The notes: generated by a model not told the origin, from the letters alone. DNA of 64,000 bases from Dallia pectoralis (GCA_029465975.1 CM055728.1:10642292-10706291), one strand, 5' to 3'. Positions 49,101 to 61,195 are shown, numbered from the stretch's first letter. Translations and numbers: made by a program.

Positions 49101-50205
49101 CTACAGGTACTCGGGTATTTTAAATTTCCAAACACTGGGGCGACCCGAGCTAAAGAAAACAAAAGCCACTCTTATGGAGAGAAAAAATAAAGAGAGAACA
49201 TTTGGAATGAAGCGAAACCAACAGCGATAGCAAGACAAAGCCAAAGACCAAAATGAAAGTGCGTGGGCACGCGTGTTTCAGTGTATTTAGTTCTCCTTTG
49301 AAGTACAGAGGAAACATGTTGTTTTCTGACCTAGCAGCCTTGGCGGTTTTGCTGCCAGCCTGTGATTGGTTAGATGCCAGGGCTATATCTGACAGCACTC
49401 TCAGCCGGATATTATGCCAAAGAGGAGACGCTCACAGTCACATTTACAGAGCGAAAAAACAAACAATCCTGACCGCTGACAACTTTTCCACAGGAAGTGG
49501 TGATGTCCAGTACAGTATGTCTGTTTCCCACGTCAAGCATCCTGACAATACATTATTGTATCCTATGGCTTATTTCTGAGAGAACAAACACACCCAAACA
49601 TATGTTCTCTATAATTACTATACATGCTAGTAGAATACATGATCCAGCGGGCGTTTCCTCTCGGCCGCCATGACAGGCAGATGAGCCGACCATTAGGAGG
49701 CGAGGACCCTGTGGCAACGCCTCCCCCTGTGTGCGGCGGCGAGTTATGCGTGAACCTTCCAATCTCCATGTTCGGAGAAGAAAAGAAATGGAAAGCGACG
49801 GTGATTAAGGTATGGAAGATGAAGGGAGTACAGTGCTGCACTCTGGAAGCAAGGCTGAAAAGTAGCAACCCCCCAGAGAGAACGCAAAAAACAGAAGGAA
49901 CAGAGAGAGAGAGGAGTCAGTGAACAGACAGGAAACAGATGGATATTTGACAATGATATCTCGACCATCCGTCCCTGTTGTTCTGCCTTAACTATTTCAG
50001 AGACGATGGTGGCAAATACATCACTCTCCGCGCGAGCCATTCCCTTGGCGACGGGCAATGTCCCTCTTGCGCTCGCGCTCTCTCTCTCTTGCGCTCTCTC
50101 GCTTTGCGTAAATGTGTTTAATTTAGGTATTATTGTTTTAGAGTTATTCTTTTTTTCTGATATTCAAAGTGTTAAGTCTTAATTATCTGTTATTTTTCTA
50201 ATAAT
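46153..50205. other. Long single-copy-looking non-coding stretch
   Basis: No exon is recognised. It contains TG-rich GAGTTTAGTGTGTGTG repeats at 47455-47540 and a GA tract at 48118-48215. 48260-48430 is repeat-free with TAAT-type cores (GACTTTAATCAAAATGAC). A 143-codon open frame at 48759-49190 has no domain I recognise. Confidence 0.5.
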
Positions 50206-50839
50206 GTTGTCATTAGGGATGCACCGAAATGAAAATTCGAAACCGAAAACAGAAAAAGAGGAAACCAAGACCGAAAACCGAAACACCGAAATAAATTATG
50301 CCAATTATTAGTACCATTGCATTTATGGATATGAGGCAGAGGCACTTTCTTGCAGGATTTCACTGAACATATCAGACAACGAGGGTGCATGCCCCTCATG
50401 TGGTGCAGAGAGACGAGTCTTTTTTTCTGCGCTCTGATCTCCGTGCACTGCTGCTCGGTGCGCTATTGCTCCGTCTCCACGCGGGTTCTCCGCATCCATC
50501 GCCGCCTGGATCATTTCTTGTGCGCGCTGCTTTATTTCTGCATCCAGTGTGTTGGTTGTCTTTGTGTGGAATTGTTTATCCGTTACGTGTTGCCTGTTAC
50601 GCCCGGGGCTCATTGTGAGCGCGGGTTCCTTTACAAACTCCAAGTGAGGAGTACATTTGAGTTTGTGCGCTACGTCGCACCGGTTTTTGCCTTCGGGTTA
50701 GTTAAGTCCATTTACGGGTTGGTCCGTGGGCTAAATAAAATACTGAAACGTTTTCCCGTATACGTCTGGATTCATCCTTCCGAACACCGACAACATTCCT
50801 GACAGGTGGCCGAATATTCGGTGCATCCCTAGTTGTCAT
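50206..50839. mobile_element. 618-bp non-autonomous hAT-type element with 8-bp target duplications
   Basis: Identical GTTGTCAT repeats at 50206-50213 and 50832-50839 flank an element (50214-50831) with inverted ends: TAGGGATGCACCGAAATG left, and TAGGGATGCACCGAATAT right when reverse-complemented. The duplication fits the hAT pattern nTnnnnAn. Just inside the left end, GAAACCGAAAACAGAAAAAG and CCGAAAACCGAAACACCG form short subterminal repeats. The minus strand (50643 down to 50323) has a frame of 106 codons containing SLSDMFSEILQE. It may be a remnant of the parent transposase, but no catalytic motif is visible. Confidence 0.92.
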
Positions 50840-51562
50840 ATTTTATATATTTAGTTTATTTCTTATTCAATGCTTTGGCAATGTAAATGTATGTTTCCCA
50901 AGCCAATAAAGCCCACTGAATTTTAATTGAATTTAAATAAGAGATGTAAGACAGAAAAAAAGAGAATGAGAAAGAGAGGGAAAGAGAGGGAGAGAGCAAG
51001 AGGAAGAGAGACAGAGAGAGAGAGAGAGAAAATAAAGAGAATGAGAGAGGGAAAGAGAGAAACAGATTAACAGACAGAAAATCCAAGATATTCCAGGAGA
51101 ATATGCCAAAAATTGTGGCAACAGGTTTTATTTCCTGCCACAACCGAAGGACAATCAACTAAACAGATCAGAATAACAAAATTAATACCCGTTTGTACCT
51201 TTCCACTATACTTATTCGTAAGCGTGATTTTTGATCACTGTTTAACTCAAATTTTTTAGTCTTTTGATTTTTGTTTACCTTTAATTTAATTGTAATTTTA
51301 AGGGATAGTGATGTTTGCTCATGCCAATCAAGCCATTTCAATTGACTTGAATTGAAAGAGAAAAACAGAGGGAAAAGGAGGAAGAGAGGAGAGACAGAAG
51401 CTGTAAAAGAATGAACTGGCACTGTTTCTAATGGCGGAGATATACTCCTGAAGAGGCACCATATGACCCATAGGCTAACCTACTGTTGATACGTCTCCTT
51501 GCCTCAATCACAAGTGTGTCAACCGAGTCACGTCAGGGCGTGCGCACACACACACACACACA

Positions 51563-51602
<40 letters not shown>

Positions 51603-51769
51603 TGTACATCAACGATGTAGCCACACACACACACGGGCACACACGTTGGCATGCGAATAAACCCACGGGCGGACACACTGTCCAGAGGCGGTCTGTGGCT
51701 GAGGCAGAACGGAGGTGACAGGGAGGAGGGTGACTCACGCTATGACGAACTATAAGAGAATGATACCCA
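50840..51769. other. Non-coding sequence with GA and CA tracts
   Basis: GA tract at 50980-51065 and (CA)n at 51545-51600. No gene is recognised. Confidence 0.6.
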
Positions 51770-51840
51770 GCTAGCATTAACGTTAGCTAGCATTAACGTG
51801 AGCTAGCATTAACGTGAGCTAGCATTAACGTGAGCTAGCA
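51770..51840. repeat. 16-bp tandem repeat containing palindromic GCTAGC, 4.4 copies
   Basis: Unit GCTAGCATTAACGTGA; the first copy ends in GTTA. Each unit has a GCTAGC palindrome, and the first copy also forms TTAACGTTA-GCTAGC. Confidence 0.94.
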
Positions 51841-52479
51841 GAGATGATTGGCCTCTGTTGTCGGGATGCGTTGGTACCCCACCGGTTTAGTCTCTCAGTA
51901 ATCAGCCACTCTACTTGCACATTACTCACAGCAATTTTTATATCTCTCCAAACAGTCCTCTCATTTGCTCTCTCTCCGCCTTGCTTTCTCCCTCCCTTGA
52001 ATCTCTCTCTACCTTTCTCACCTCTCTCTCTCTCTCCCTCGCTTTGCTTTTGCCTTTCCTTCGGTTGCGCTCTCCCTCACTCCTTCTCCCTCCCTTGTTT
52101 TCCCTCCCTCCCTCTCTCCCCCACCCCCCTACTCTCCCTCTCTCTACCCCTTTCCCCTGGGTATCCATTTTATTGTAGTGGTCAGACCGGCGATGGAGGT
52201 CTATTAATACCTGGCTGTTATTTCAGCTCTCGTCGGACCGCGTGATTAAAATAGAATGAAAACCTAATGAAGCTGCCATTGCTTTGGCCATCCCCAACGA
52301 GTCCCACACTACAGCCCCACCCACCCTTCCACTGCTACACCATGAGGCAAGGGCCCATATTGCACACAGCATCACAGCCGCAAAAACACCGGCCTCCCTC
52401 CCCCTGGTGCAGACGTTAGCGTGTGGCTAACCCAGAAGGCTGCGGAGTGAATCAGGCCTCAGTCCCTCATGGGCCCCGA
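51841..52479. other. Non-coding sequence with CT-rich tract
   Basis: Pyrimidine-rich from 51955 to 52160 (CTCTCTCTCCCTCGC-type). No gene is recognised. Confidence 0.6.
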
Positions 52480-54870
52480 CGAGCAGAACCACATGTGTGT
52501 CTAACTGCTGACCCAACCAGCAGAACCACATGTGTGTCTAACTGCTGACCCAACCAGCAGAACCACATGTGTGTCTAACTGCTGACCCAACGGGCAGAAC
52601 CATATGTGTGTCTAACTGCTGACCCAACGGGCAGAACCATATGTGTGTCTAACTGCTGACCCAACCAGCAGAACCACATGTGTGTCTAACTGCTGACCCA
52701 ACCAGCAGAACCACATGTGTGTCTAACTGCTGACCCAACGGGCAGAACCATATGTGTGTCTAACTGCTGACCCAACGGGCAGAACCATATGTGTGTCTAA
52801 CTGCTGACCCAACGGGCAGAACCATATGTGTGTCTAACTGCTGACTCAACGAGCAGAACCACATGTGTGTCTAACTGGTGACCCAACGAGCAGAACCACA
52901 TGTGTGTCTCTGGTGAACCAGCAGAACCATATGCTGACCCAACGGGCCATATGAACTGCTGACCCATATGTGTGTCTAACTGCTGACCCAACGGGCAGAA
53001 CCACATGTGTGTCTAACTGCTGACCCAACCAGCAGAACCACATGTGTGTCTAACTGCTGACCCAACGGGCAGAACCATATGTGTGTCTAACTGCTGACCC
53101 AACGGGCAGAACCATATGTGTGTCTAACTGCTGAGACCCAACGGGCAGAACCACATGTGTGTCTAACTGCTGACCCAACCAGCAGAACCAGTGTGTCAAC
53201 GGGCAGAACCATATGTGTGTCTAACTGCTGACCCAACGGGCAGAACCATATGTGTGTCTAACTGCTGACCCAACGGGCAGAACCATATGTGTGTCTAACT
53301 GCTGACTCCAACGAGCAGAACCACATGTGTGTCTAACTGGTGACCCAACGAGCAGAACCACATGTGTGTCTAACTGCTGACCCAACCAGCAGAACCACAT
53401 GTGTGTCTAACTGCTGACCCTAACTGCTGACCCAACGAGCAGAACCACATGTGTGTCTAACTGGTGACCCAACCAGCAGAACCATATGTGTGTCTAACTG
53501 CTGACCCAACGGGCAGAACCATATGTGTGTCTAACTGCTGACCCAACGGGCAGAACCATATGTGTGTCTAACTGCTGACCCAACCAGCAGAACCACATGT
53601 GTGTCTAACTGCTGACTAGAACCATGTGTGTCTAACTGCTGACCCAACGGGCAGAACCATATGTGTGTCTAACTGCTGACTCAACGAGCAGAACCATATG
53701 TGTGTCTAACTGGTGACCCAACGAGCAGAACCACATGTGTGTCTAACTGGTGACCCAACCAGCAGAACCACATGTGTGTCTAACTGCTGACCCAACGAGC
53801 AGAACCACATGTGTGTCTAACTGGTGACCCAACCAGCAGAACCATATGTGTGTCTAACTGCTGACCCAACGGGCAGAACCATATGTGTGTCTAACTGCTG
53901 ACCCAACGGGCAGAACCATATGTGTGTCTAACTGCTGACCCAACGGGCAGAACCATATGTGTGTCTAACTGCTGACCCAACGGGCAGAACCATATGTGTG
54001 TCTAACTGCTGACCCAACGGGCAGAACCATATGTGTGTCTAACTGCTGACCCAACCAGCAGAACCACATGTGTGTCTAACTGCTGACCCAACGAGCAGAA
54101 CCACATGTGTGTCTAACTGGTGACCCAACCAGCAGAACCATATGTGTGTCTAACTGCTGACCCAACGGGCAGAACCATATGTGTGTCTAACTGCTGACCC
54201 AACGGGCAGAACCATATGTGTGTCTAACTGCTGACCCAACGGGCAGAACCACATGTGTGTCTAACTGCTGACCCAACCAGCAGAACCACATGTGTGTCTA
54301 ACTGCTGACCCAACGGGCAGAACCATATGTGTGTCTAACTGCTGACCCAACGGGCAGAACCATATGTGTGTCTAACTGCTGACCCAACGGGCAGAACCAT
54401 ATGTGTGTCTAACTGCTGACTCAACGAGCAGAACCACATGTGTGTCTAACTGGTGACCCAACGAGCAGAACCACATGTGTGTCTAACTGGTGACCCAACC
54501 AGCAGAACCACATGTGTGTCTAACTGCTGACCCAACGAGCAGAACCACATGTGTGTCTAACTGGTGACCCAACCAGCAGAACCATATGTGTGTCTAACTG
54601 CTGACCCAACGGGCAGAACCATATGTGTGTCTAACTGCTGACCCAACGGGCAGAACCATATGTGTGTCTAACTGCTGACCCAACCAGCAGAACCACATGT
54701 GTGTCTAACTGCTGACCCAACGGGCAGAACCACATGTGTGTCTAACTGCTGACCCAACCAGCAGAACCACATGTGTCTCCAACGGCTGACCCAACGAGCA
54801 GAACCACATGTGTGTCTAACTGCTGACCCAACGAGCAGAACCACATGTGTGTCCAACTGCTCTCCCAACT
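52480..54870. repeat. 2.4-kb minisatellite of 37-bp units, about 64 copies
   Basis: Unit CAGAACCACATGTGTGTCTA followed by ACTGCTGACCCAACCAG. The main variants are ACATGTG versus ATATGTG, ACCAG versus ACGGG versus ACGAG, CTGCTG versus CTGGTG, and GACCC versus GACTC. The variants are not random: a run with GACTCAACGAG then CTGGTG copies begins at 53681 and again at 54421, 740 bp apart (20 units). Truncated units lie near 52915-52965, 53190 and 53615. Confidence 0.97.
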
Positions 54871-55164
54871 AGCGTGTTAGGTGCATTCGCTGATTTATGC
54901 GTCGTCACGGGAATGGGTCGAGACAATAGGTAAGACAGGCAGACCTATACCTTAGGATTCCTACACAAACACAGCGGTACCGGCCGAGCAGCCGCACTGG
55001 TGGATACGAGCTAACTCCCAGTACCGCCTTGGCCCGGCTGAGGGAGACCAGTTGGACTGCTGACAAGGAGGTAAGCGTTTCTCTCTGTGGTCACAACCCC
55101 TAGTTCAGGAGACTGAAGACGCTTGTGTTAAATTGAAATGAGTGCCGGGAGCCTGCTCTCCTCC
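54871..55164. other. Non-coding sequence
   Basis: Single-copy-looking sequence between two tandem arrays; nothing recognised. Confidence 0.6.
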
Positions 55165-55364
55165 TCCCTCGTTCCCTAGTCCCCTCGTTACCTAGTTCCC
55201 TCGTTTCCTAGTTCCCTTGTCCCCTCGTTCCATAGTTCCCTTGTTCCCTAGTTCCCTCGTTTCCTCGTTCCCTAGTTCCCTCGTTTCCTCGTTCCATAGT
55301 TCCCTAGTCCCCTCGTTCCCTAGTCCCCTCGTTCCCTAGTCCCCTCGTTCCCTAGTTCCCTCCT
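55165..55364. repeat. 8/16-bp tandem repeat
   Basis: Units TCGTTCCCTAGTTCCC and TCGTTTCCTAGTCCCC; basic period 8, higher period 16. G-poor on the + strand. Confidence 0.92.
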
Positions 55365-57849
55365 TTTCTCACCCTCTTCCTAACTTTGTCCCAGAGGTTA
55401 AACTGAACATCCCTGTGGTCAACAAGAACAAATTACCTAAACAGCCTTGCTAACGTTTACAGACACGGCCAATCAGTTAGTAGTGCTACCACGCTAGCTA
55501 GCTTGCTTCACTTGGCCCAGATCAATAGTTATTTACCCTCTCTAACTGGCAGAAGAAAGAGAGAAAGATAAAAACAGAGAGAGCGAGGGAGAGAGAAAGA
55601 GAGAGAGCTTGAGTGAAAGAGAGCTTGAGTGAAAGAGAGACGCTGAGTAACAAGGCAATCAATTTCAGGGTGAAAAAAGCTACTGCTACGCAACGAGGAA
55701 ATGTGAAAGTATGTGAACTCAGAAGAAACGAATAAATGTCCCAGCATCTGTTCCTTTATAATCACTTCATCCATCTTGCTGCACAAGCTGTGTGTGGCAC
55801 TAGCCTGACTGGAAACCAATCAGGTGAGGCCAGGGCTTGCTGTGGACACAGGTGAGGGTCTGTCTGGCAGGGAGAAAGTGTGTGTGTGTGTGTGTATGAA
55901 TGGATGCAAGTGAAGTGGCGGAGAGGGAAATCACGCGCTGTAAGTGTACAAGTATTCCACACGACTGAGAGGCAGGGCCCCGAAGATATGGGGAGTTAGG
56001 CCAAGCGTCAGGTACTGAAAAAAGGAGAGGTGGAGAAGCAGAGTGAGAGAAAAAGAGAGGGAGAGATAAAGAAAGAAATGGCACTTTGACAACTGACAGC
56101 CAGTCTGCCCAGGAGCTTGAGCCCACCAGACATTGAGGGCTGCCACATCTAAAGATCTAGAATCAGATAAACCAATCGCAAGACCTTTATGTTAATTTAT
56201 AAGAGACACTAAAGTCATACCGATACCAGCTCTCGGCTTATCTTCACTGAGCCAGCCCGCAGACATCTTCGGGGACAGTCGAAACTGGCATTAGAGGTCA
56301 CTATTTATACTAGGACACAAGGCGGGTTATTAAAATCAAATCAAAGACTGAAATAATCCGAGCCAGGGAACATTATGGAACATGTAATAACCCACGTCTG
56401 GGCACAAGCCTGGGTAATATTATTCTTTATTATGAGGAATAACTCCACATTGGACTCTGCCTGGTTCCGCAAAACAGCACAGAAAGATGACGGGGCAGAG
56501 ATACGCACAGAGAGAACAAATAGTGACAGAGAGAAAAGAAAAAAAGAGAGAGAGATGTTCACGCTGTCCTCTACGTAGACCGATAAATTCAACAACGACT
56601 GTACCTTCGACGCCCTACTTAACCTCCGTTTAAACTTCACGGTGACATCTTTGCAGGCCATTGTTAATTACTTGTGGCGGCAACAAAGGTCTGAAGATGA
56701 AATTGCAAACGCCAACCCCGATTAGCATGTGTACACAGCTAACAGATAGCGTTGGCTTTCAGCTCAGACATACGCCCAGTCTTCTACTCTCCCACTGTGA
56801 GGAAGAAATGAACAGGACAAACAAAAGGGAACTCGCGGAATTAGTTGTTATGGACAAGATAACGATGTATACAAAAATGGTACCCAGAAGAGTTTTTCCC
56901 AAACCTTGCTGTATTTATTGCGAGTAGTCACAAACATTTTATTCAGAGCCAACAAGAAATATGTGAAAGTTTTTTGACTTGGCAAACAAAAGTTTGCGAT
57001 GCGTCGAAGAAATCGAAGACTGAGGCGGCAATCTACTGGTCGATGTTCTTGCATTGTTCCCTGTAAGCTTAGAGAATGACCTTTATCTAGTGGAATCGCC
57101 CTCCATTAACTGAAAGCACAAGGCATATCTTAAGGCCATCGACTTTAGTCCCCATACTCCTGAAAACGAGCTGAGGAAAACAAAAGTCCTGGCGATAAAC
57201 CAGCCAACACCTCCTTTTGCACGGTTACAAGTTTCAAGCAGTCGCAAAAGAACCATCAGTGCACGGGCCTCTATGAATCAATCATACAGTCGATACAACA
57301 GAATCAAAAGATGCAATGTTGCCAACAGCCATGTTCAATACATACATGTTCAAGTTAACTTGGTGTTCAGTGAAGTTTCGAAATTTCAACTGCTTCTTCA
57401 GATCGTTTCAGCACCAAGAGGGAGTCAAAGAGTTCGGGAAGGTGGGTTGCTGCCCGAAAGTGAGGTGCGAAGGTTTTCCAAAGTTGTTAGCGCTTTTAGC
57501 TTCCAGACTCGTAGCAACTCTTTTGACTCCAGACTATTGGAGCCGGAGTGGACGGGCCAATTCACACACTGACTCACTCATTGGTTGGTACAACCAAGCT
57601 AATAGGTCCGCGCTGCCATCTCATTGGCTATCAGTGAAAAGTCCGGGCTCAGACCTATTTTTTTTTACTGTTTAACTTGTCATCATGCTAGTCATTGCTG
57701 CAATGGCGAAAGCCTGGACATGATAAACTCAAAACAGCGGTGCATTCTTTCCGTAAAAACCGACACAGCCAATCCAAAAAGACTGTGGACGTTCTGGAGT
57801 CGGAGATCAATTGTTCAGTCACTTCTGAACTAACCTTTTCTCATCAACG
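55365..57849. other. Single-copy-looking non-coding stretch
   Basis: GA-rich tract at 55555-55640 with AGAGCTTGAGTGAA duplicated, (TG)n at 55880-55896 and a GA stretch at 56040-56080. No gene or element is recognised. Confidence 0.55.
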
Positions 57850-58648
57850 CACACCACCGCTGATAGGTTGATGCTCACTTAGAAATGCCCTTGTTTCCAT
57901 GAAAACATACAGGAAATTATATTAAATAGAAAATATGGCTAAATGTATGAAATACAGTCATTGTATAGACAAGGTTAGAAATAATGATTGTTTTATAGAA
58001 AAAATTGTGTCTTCAAAGCTTGCTGTATTTGTAATAATTACAGCCTTGCAGATCTTTGTCTGTCCTCTGGTTGTCAATTTGTGGAAATAATCTGAAGAGA
58101 TTTCCCTCGCGCTGTCCACAGGGTACGGAAAGGCATTGCAAAATGGAGTGATAGCCTTCTTCTTCAAGATCCCTTTTATCCTGTACAAATCTCTCGTTTC
58201 AACACAAACAAAGCATTCAGTGACCATGACACTGCCTCCACCATGCTTGACAGATGGTGTCCAGCGCTCACGGTACTCAACTAGTCTAAAGAAGGACAGT
58301 TGTATTGCTTCTTTAAACAGCAATTTTTTTTTTGTTGCTGTGCTTACATAATTGCAAAAGGATTTCTGATTATCAATTTCTCTTTATAATTATTAACTTG
58401 GATTAGCGAACACGACGTGACATTCGAACACAAGACTGATGGTCGTCGATAATAGGCCTCGGTACGCCTGGAATATGTAGATATTCCATTAAAAGAAAAT
58501 CTGCCATTTCCGGCTACAATAGCAATTTACAACATGAACAATGTCTACACTGTATTTTTTATGAATTCTGTGTCATTTTAATAAAAAACAAATTTTTCTT
58601 TCGAAAAGGACATTTCCAAGTGACACCAAACAGTTGAAGGGTAGCGTA
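57850..58648 (-). mobile_element. Internally deleted Tc1-like transposon, copy B
   Basis: Same family as copy A at 29342-30270, in the opposite orientation. The right edge on the + strand, GTGACACCAAACAGTTGAAG then GGTAGCGTA, is a decayed terminal inverted repeat. The left edge, ACCACCGCTGATAGG then TCACTTAGAAATGC, is its partner. On the minus strand the 5' untranslated region runs to GACTAGTTGAGTACC (about 58283), joins directly to the middle of the transposase gene, then skips again from CCCTGTGGACAGCGC to GAAATCTCTTCAGATTA (near 58110) and the 3' end. At about 800 bp it is roughly half of full length, with at least two deletions. Family recognition is from memory. Confidence 0.8.
57958..58282 (-). 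pseudogene. Tc1-like transposase central fragment
   Basis: On the minus strand an open frame of about 120 codons contains VKHGGGSVMV, the signature of Tc1-like transposases located between the first and second catalytic aspartates. The next residues read TECF where a tryptophan-glycine-cysteine stretch is usual. Downstream, GILKKKAI and the C-terminal KICKAVI are recognisable, but the region carrying the second and third catalytic acids has been deleted, and the start is fused to former 5' untranslated sequence. It cannot be catalytic. Confidence 0.8.
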
Positions 58649-58869
58649 GTTCGTTAGAAAGAACTAAACATTGTTTCCATGACGCCCACGGGAGCGCCAG
58701 GTGCCTGAACAACCAATGGTTGTACAAACAGGCGCCACAATGCCACAAACACACACTGAGAGGGTGGCCTGACATCGCTGTTGCCAGATGGGGCTGTTTC
58801 CCGCTCACATCGAGACATTTTTAATAACAGGGAGCAGGCAAAGATGGGCTTGAGTGGCTGGATTTACAG
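58649..58869. other. Non-coding sequence
   Basis: Single-copy-looking sequence between the Tc1-like relic and the 32-bp array. Nothing recognised. Confidence 0.6.
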
Positions 58870-59122
58870 ATATACAGGTTGTATGGGAAATATATTAGTT
58901 AGATAAACGGGTTGTATGGGAAATATATAGTTAGATATACAGGTTGTGTGGAAAATATATAGTTAGATATACGGGTTGTGTGGAAAATATATAGTTAGAT
59001 ATACAGGTTGTATGGGAAATATATAGTTAGATATACAGGTTGTGTGGAAAATATATAGTTAGATATACGGGTTGTGTGGAAAATATATAGTTAGATATAC
59101 GGGTTGTATGGGAAATATATAG
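58870..59122. repeat. 32/33-bp AT-rich minisatellite, about 8 copies
   Basis: Unit GGTTGTATGGGAAATATATA followed by GTTAGATATACA. TATGGG and TGTGGA forms alternate in blocks, and ACAGG alternates with ACGGG. Confidence 0.95.
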
Positions 59123-60485
59123 TTTGAGTCCGTGTGTGATTGGGATGTATACTGTCAATTGAAATTCGGCAACGCCGACTGACATTGGCAAAGCAGCGTC
59201 CTCGTTCCTGGCGCGTTACCGGCTCTGGCTGACGGTGCTCAAAGCCCACACCTGAAGCCTGCCTGGTAGTCGCTCAGGAAGCGTCTTCTCGCCCTTCGAC
59301 GGCATCAAACGGAAAAACTGTCGAGAGTGCCGTCGTCGTGGAGACAACCAGAGTTTGAACGGCGAGCCTTTCCGCACGGCGAGAAAACAAAGTGGGACGC
59401 AGTGGGAGTTTTGCCACGAGAAGCTTTCATTTACTCAGTTTAATCCAGGGAGGAGTGGGAACCCCAGGCTGTGTGTCTTCGTTTCAATTAACCGGGTCTG
59501 CTCGACTGGGATTCGGGATTGAAAGACACACCGTGTGTGTGTTGACACTGTGTGCGCTGACACGATGTGTGCATGCATGTGTGTGTGTGTGTCTGTGTGT
59601 GTGTGTGTGCGTACATGTCTGCGTTGATATGAAAACAAAGTATAACAAACGTTATCTAGGTGTCTGTGTATATAAGAGGAAACAGGCTCTACCTTGTATA
59701 CTGTGCGTGGGGGAACTGATCCAAGCCGGTGTGTGTGTTTGTGTGTGTGGTAGACATTGTAAACACGGCAGCCTACACGGATTGGGCTAATATCTAGTGT
59801 GTTCCTCCTGTTCTGAAGCTCCGCGCCGGCTGTAACACGATTTCTTCCAATTGACCTCCCTGTCACCGGCACAATTACTCTCAACTGGAGACATGACTGC
59901 CCCACAATGCCGAGCAGCTCACCGAGCCGCAGAACTCCACCCGGAGGGAAGAGGGAAAACCAGCGGGCACAAATGAGATGATTTAGAGAGCGCGTGGAGG
60001 CACGGGGTGTCCAAGGAGCCAATTCATTCGCCGGCTGCGGTGGCAGTGACAAAGCGCGACTATTTAGAGATGTCGGGGGGAAATAAGAATCGTTATGGAA
60101 TACGGCCATTTGTTTTCATTCGCCCGGGCTTTTGGTTTTGGTCAGGGTGAACGGACTATTAAGGTAACACACTTTTATTCCCATTTCCTGTACAACAGCG
60201 TCCGTGCCATTTTAAAGTGTAATTATCTTTAAGTCCATAGCGATCGCAAGACGCACTGATACAAATGTGAGAGTCACCCACCGGCCGTAGGCAGATTTGT
60301 AGAGCCAATAGCCTTAGCCAAAGGCTAAAAAGCTTTACAACGCCAAAGGATTTTCAATAAAATAGAGGTTGGAAGCCCTTTCAAAGAGCATGGAGCAGCA
60401 CTTTGAGAGCCTCTTCGGTAATAGGATTAGCAGGAGTCGAGAGCACGTCCATCGTCCCTATCAGCTGGTTATGGAGGAGAGACAG
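59123..60485. other. Non-coding sequence with a CpG-dense block at 59160-59400
   Basis: 59160-59400 is unusually rich in CpG (CTCGCCCTTCGACGGC, GTGCCGTCGTCGTGG, CCGCACGGCGAG). A TG run lies at 59575-59610. 60110-60300 is repeat-free and could be conserved non-coding sequence. No exon is recognised. Confidence 0.45.
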
Positions 60486-61018
60486 GACCCGAGATAGAGC
60501 ACGGGATGGAGCCTGAGATGGAGCCTGGGACCGAGCCTGGGATGGAGCCTGGGATGGAGCCTGAGATGGAGCCTGAGATGGAGCCTGAGATGGAGCCTGA
60601 GATGGAGCCTGGGACAGGGCCTGGGATGGAGCCTGTGATGGAGCCTGTGATGGAGCCTGGGATGGAGCCTGGGATGGAGCCTGGGATGGAGCCTGAGATG
60701 GAGCCTGAGATGGAGCCTGGGATGGAGCCTGGGATGGAGCCTGGGACAGGGCCTGGGATGGAGCACGGGATGGAGCACGGGATGGAGCACGGGATGGAGC
60801 CTGAGATGGAGCCTGAAATGGAGCCTGGGATGGAGCCTGGGATGGAGCCTGAGATGGAGCCTGAGATGGAGCCTGAGATGGAGCCTGGGATGGAGCCTGG
60901 GATGGCGCCTGGGACAGGGCCTGGGATGGAGCACGGGATGGAGCCTGGGATGGAGCCTGGGATGGAGCCTGGGACAGAACCTGACACAGAACATGACACG
61001 GAACCTGGGATGGAGCCC
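60486..61018. repeat. 12-bp minisatellite, about 44 copies
   Basis: Unit GATGGAGCCTGG with variants GATGGAGCCTGA, GATGGAGCACGG and GACAGGGCCTGG. A block of several variants (GACAGGGCCTGG then GATGGAGC-ACGG/-CTGTG) recurs at about 150-bp steps. The period is a multiple of three, so all frames stay open on both strands (a MEPG/MEPE repeat on +, an APSQ repeat on -); I regard these as artefacts. Confidence 0.96.
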
Positions 61019-61195
61019 GAGTCACACAAACATACCACCCCAAACACGCACACCTTTGCATTTTGTTTTTATTTTATGAAGTTGAATGTTGTACGGACAA
61101 AGTCATCATGTCAAAAGCCGTTCATCAGAAGGAAAGCAGAGGGGAAAGACAAATGGACAGATGATGGAAAAATCTGACAGATAAGGTAGATTGAA

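Noticed and set aside
48759..49190. 143-codon open frame on the + strand
   Set aside because: No family motif, and partly overlapped by other frames; could be tested by RNA data but is not supported as a gene.
50350..50802. 150-codon + strand frame, cysteine-rich
   Set aside because: It lies wholly inside the small hAT element, antisense to the likelier transposase remnant, so it is not a host gene.
60381..61177. Long repetitive frames (MEPG and APSQ/PGSI types) on both strands
   Set aside because: They come from a 12-bp minisatellite. All frames are open, and no signal peptide, splice signals or non-repeat domain accompanies them.
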